Shown here: positions 6,291-6,320 of the stretch, in pieces
Layout: each line of letters opens with the position of its first letter
Numbering within the stretch: position 1 is the first letter of the stretch
Assembly: GCA_021767985.1 (NCBI GenBank)
Contig: JAASSH010000135.1
Coordinates: forward strand, 1 to 6,320
Length of the DNA stretch: 6,320 nucleotides
From: Gammaproteobacteria bacterium
Lineage (GTDB): Bacteria; Pseudomonadota; Gammaproteobacteria; GCA-001735895
Direction of reading: 5' to 3'
The notes under the pieces: generated by a model
The model's input: only the letters and a program-made list of their open reading frames with translations
Database searches by the model: none
Told to the model about the DNA's origin: nothing
Program-made: the position numbers and the translations under genes

Positions 6291-6320
6291 ATGGCCAAGG
6301 TTCTCTATTTCGCCAGCCTC
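6291..6320 (+). CDS. moaD: MoaD, small subunit of molybdopterin synthase (first ten codons only)
   Basis: Only ten codons are visible, MAKVLYFASL. This matches the usual K-V-L-F/Y-F-A opening strand of MoaD, the sulfur carrier of molybdopterin synthase. It begins five bases after the moeA stop, so the two genes are surely cotranscribed, and moaE would be a natural next gene beyond the edge. It would be a second MoaD in addition to the carrier in the aor operon. The identification rests on a short stretch plus context. Confidence 0.7.
   Translation, partial: MAKVLYFASL

Overview
The window is a tungsten/molybdenum-pterin locus, most likely from a gammaproteobacterium or a related proteobacterium. 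The evidence is the moderately GC-rich coding sequence, a MoeA that reads like the gammaproteobacterial form, and an aldehyde oxidoreductase (AOR) arrangement resembling the aorABC operon of Aromatoleum aromaticum. The taxonomic call is an inference from protein character only.

Positions 1-4775 hold one minus-strand operon. In transcription order it encodes: AorA, a ferredoxin-like protein with four [4Fe-4S] clusters (4296-4775); AorB, the AOR catalytic subunit (2427-4277); AorC, an FAD/NAD(P)H-type oxidoreductase (1118-2371); a MoaD/ThiS-type sulfur carrier ending in Gly-Gly (857-1111); an unrecognised 109-residue protein ending in three glycines (517-846); and a MoeB/ThiF-type E1-like activating enzyme cut by the left edge (1-520). 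The last four genes are tightly packed. A strong GC-rich hairpin with a short T run lies between aorB and aorC.

A divergent intergenic region (4776 to about 5016) separates this operon from a plus-strand pair: moeA (about 5017-6285) and the first ten codons of a canonical moaD (6291 to the right edge). This region is AT-rich and carries a good ribosome binding site for aorA, a weak promoter candidate, and a 20-bp inverted repeat that could be an operator.

The genes make a coherent system. AorB would oxidise aldehydes to carboxylic acids, or the reverse, at a bis-pterin tungsten centre. AorA would carry the electrons, and AorC would exchange them with NAD(P)+. The MoaD-like and MoeB-like proteins would supply dithiolene sulfur to the pterin, and MoeA would insert the metal. 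The least explained element is the 109-residue protein between the sulfur carrier and its probable activating enzyme. The most striking functional implication is that AorA may polymerise into an electron-carrying filament, as its Aromatoleum counterpart does.
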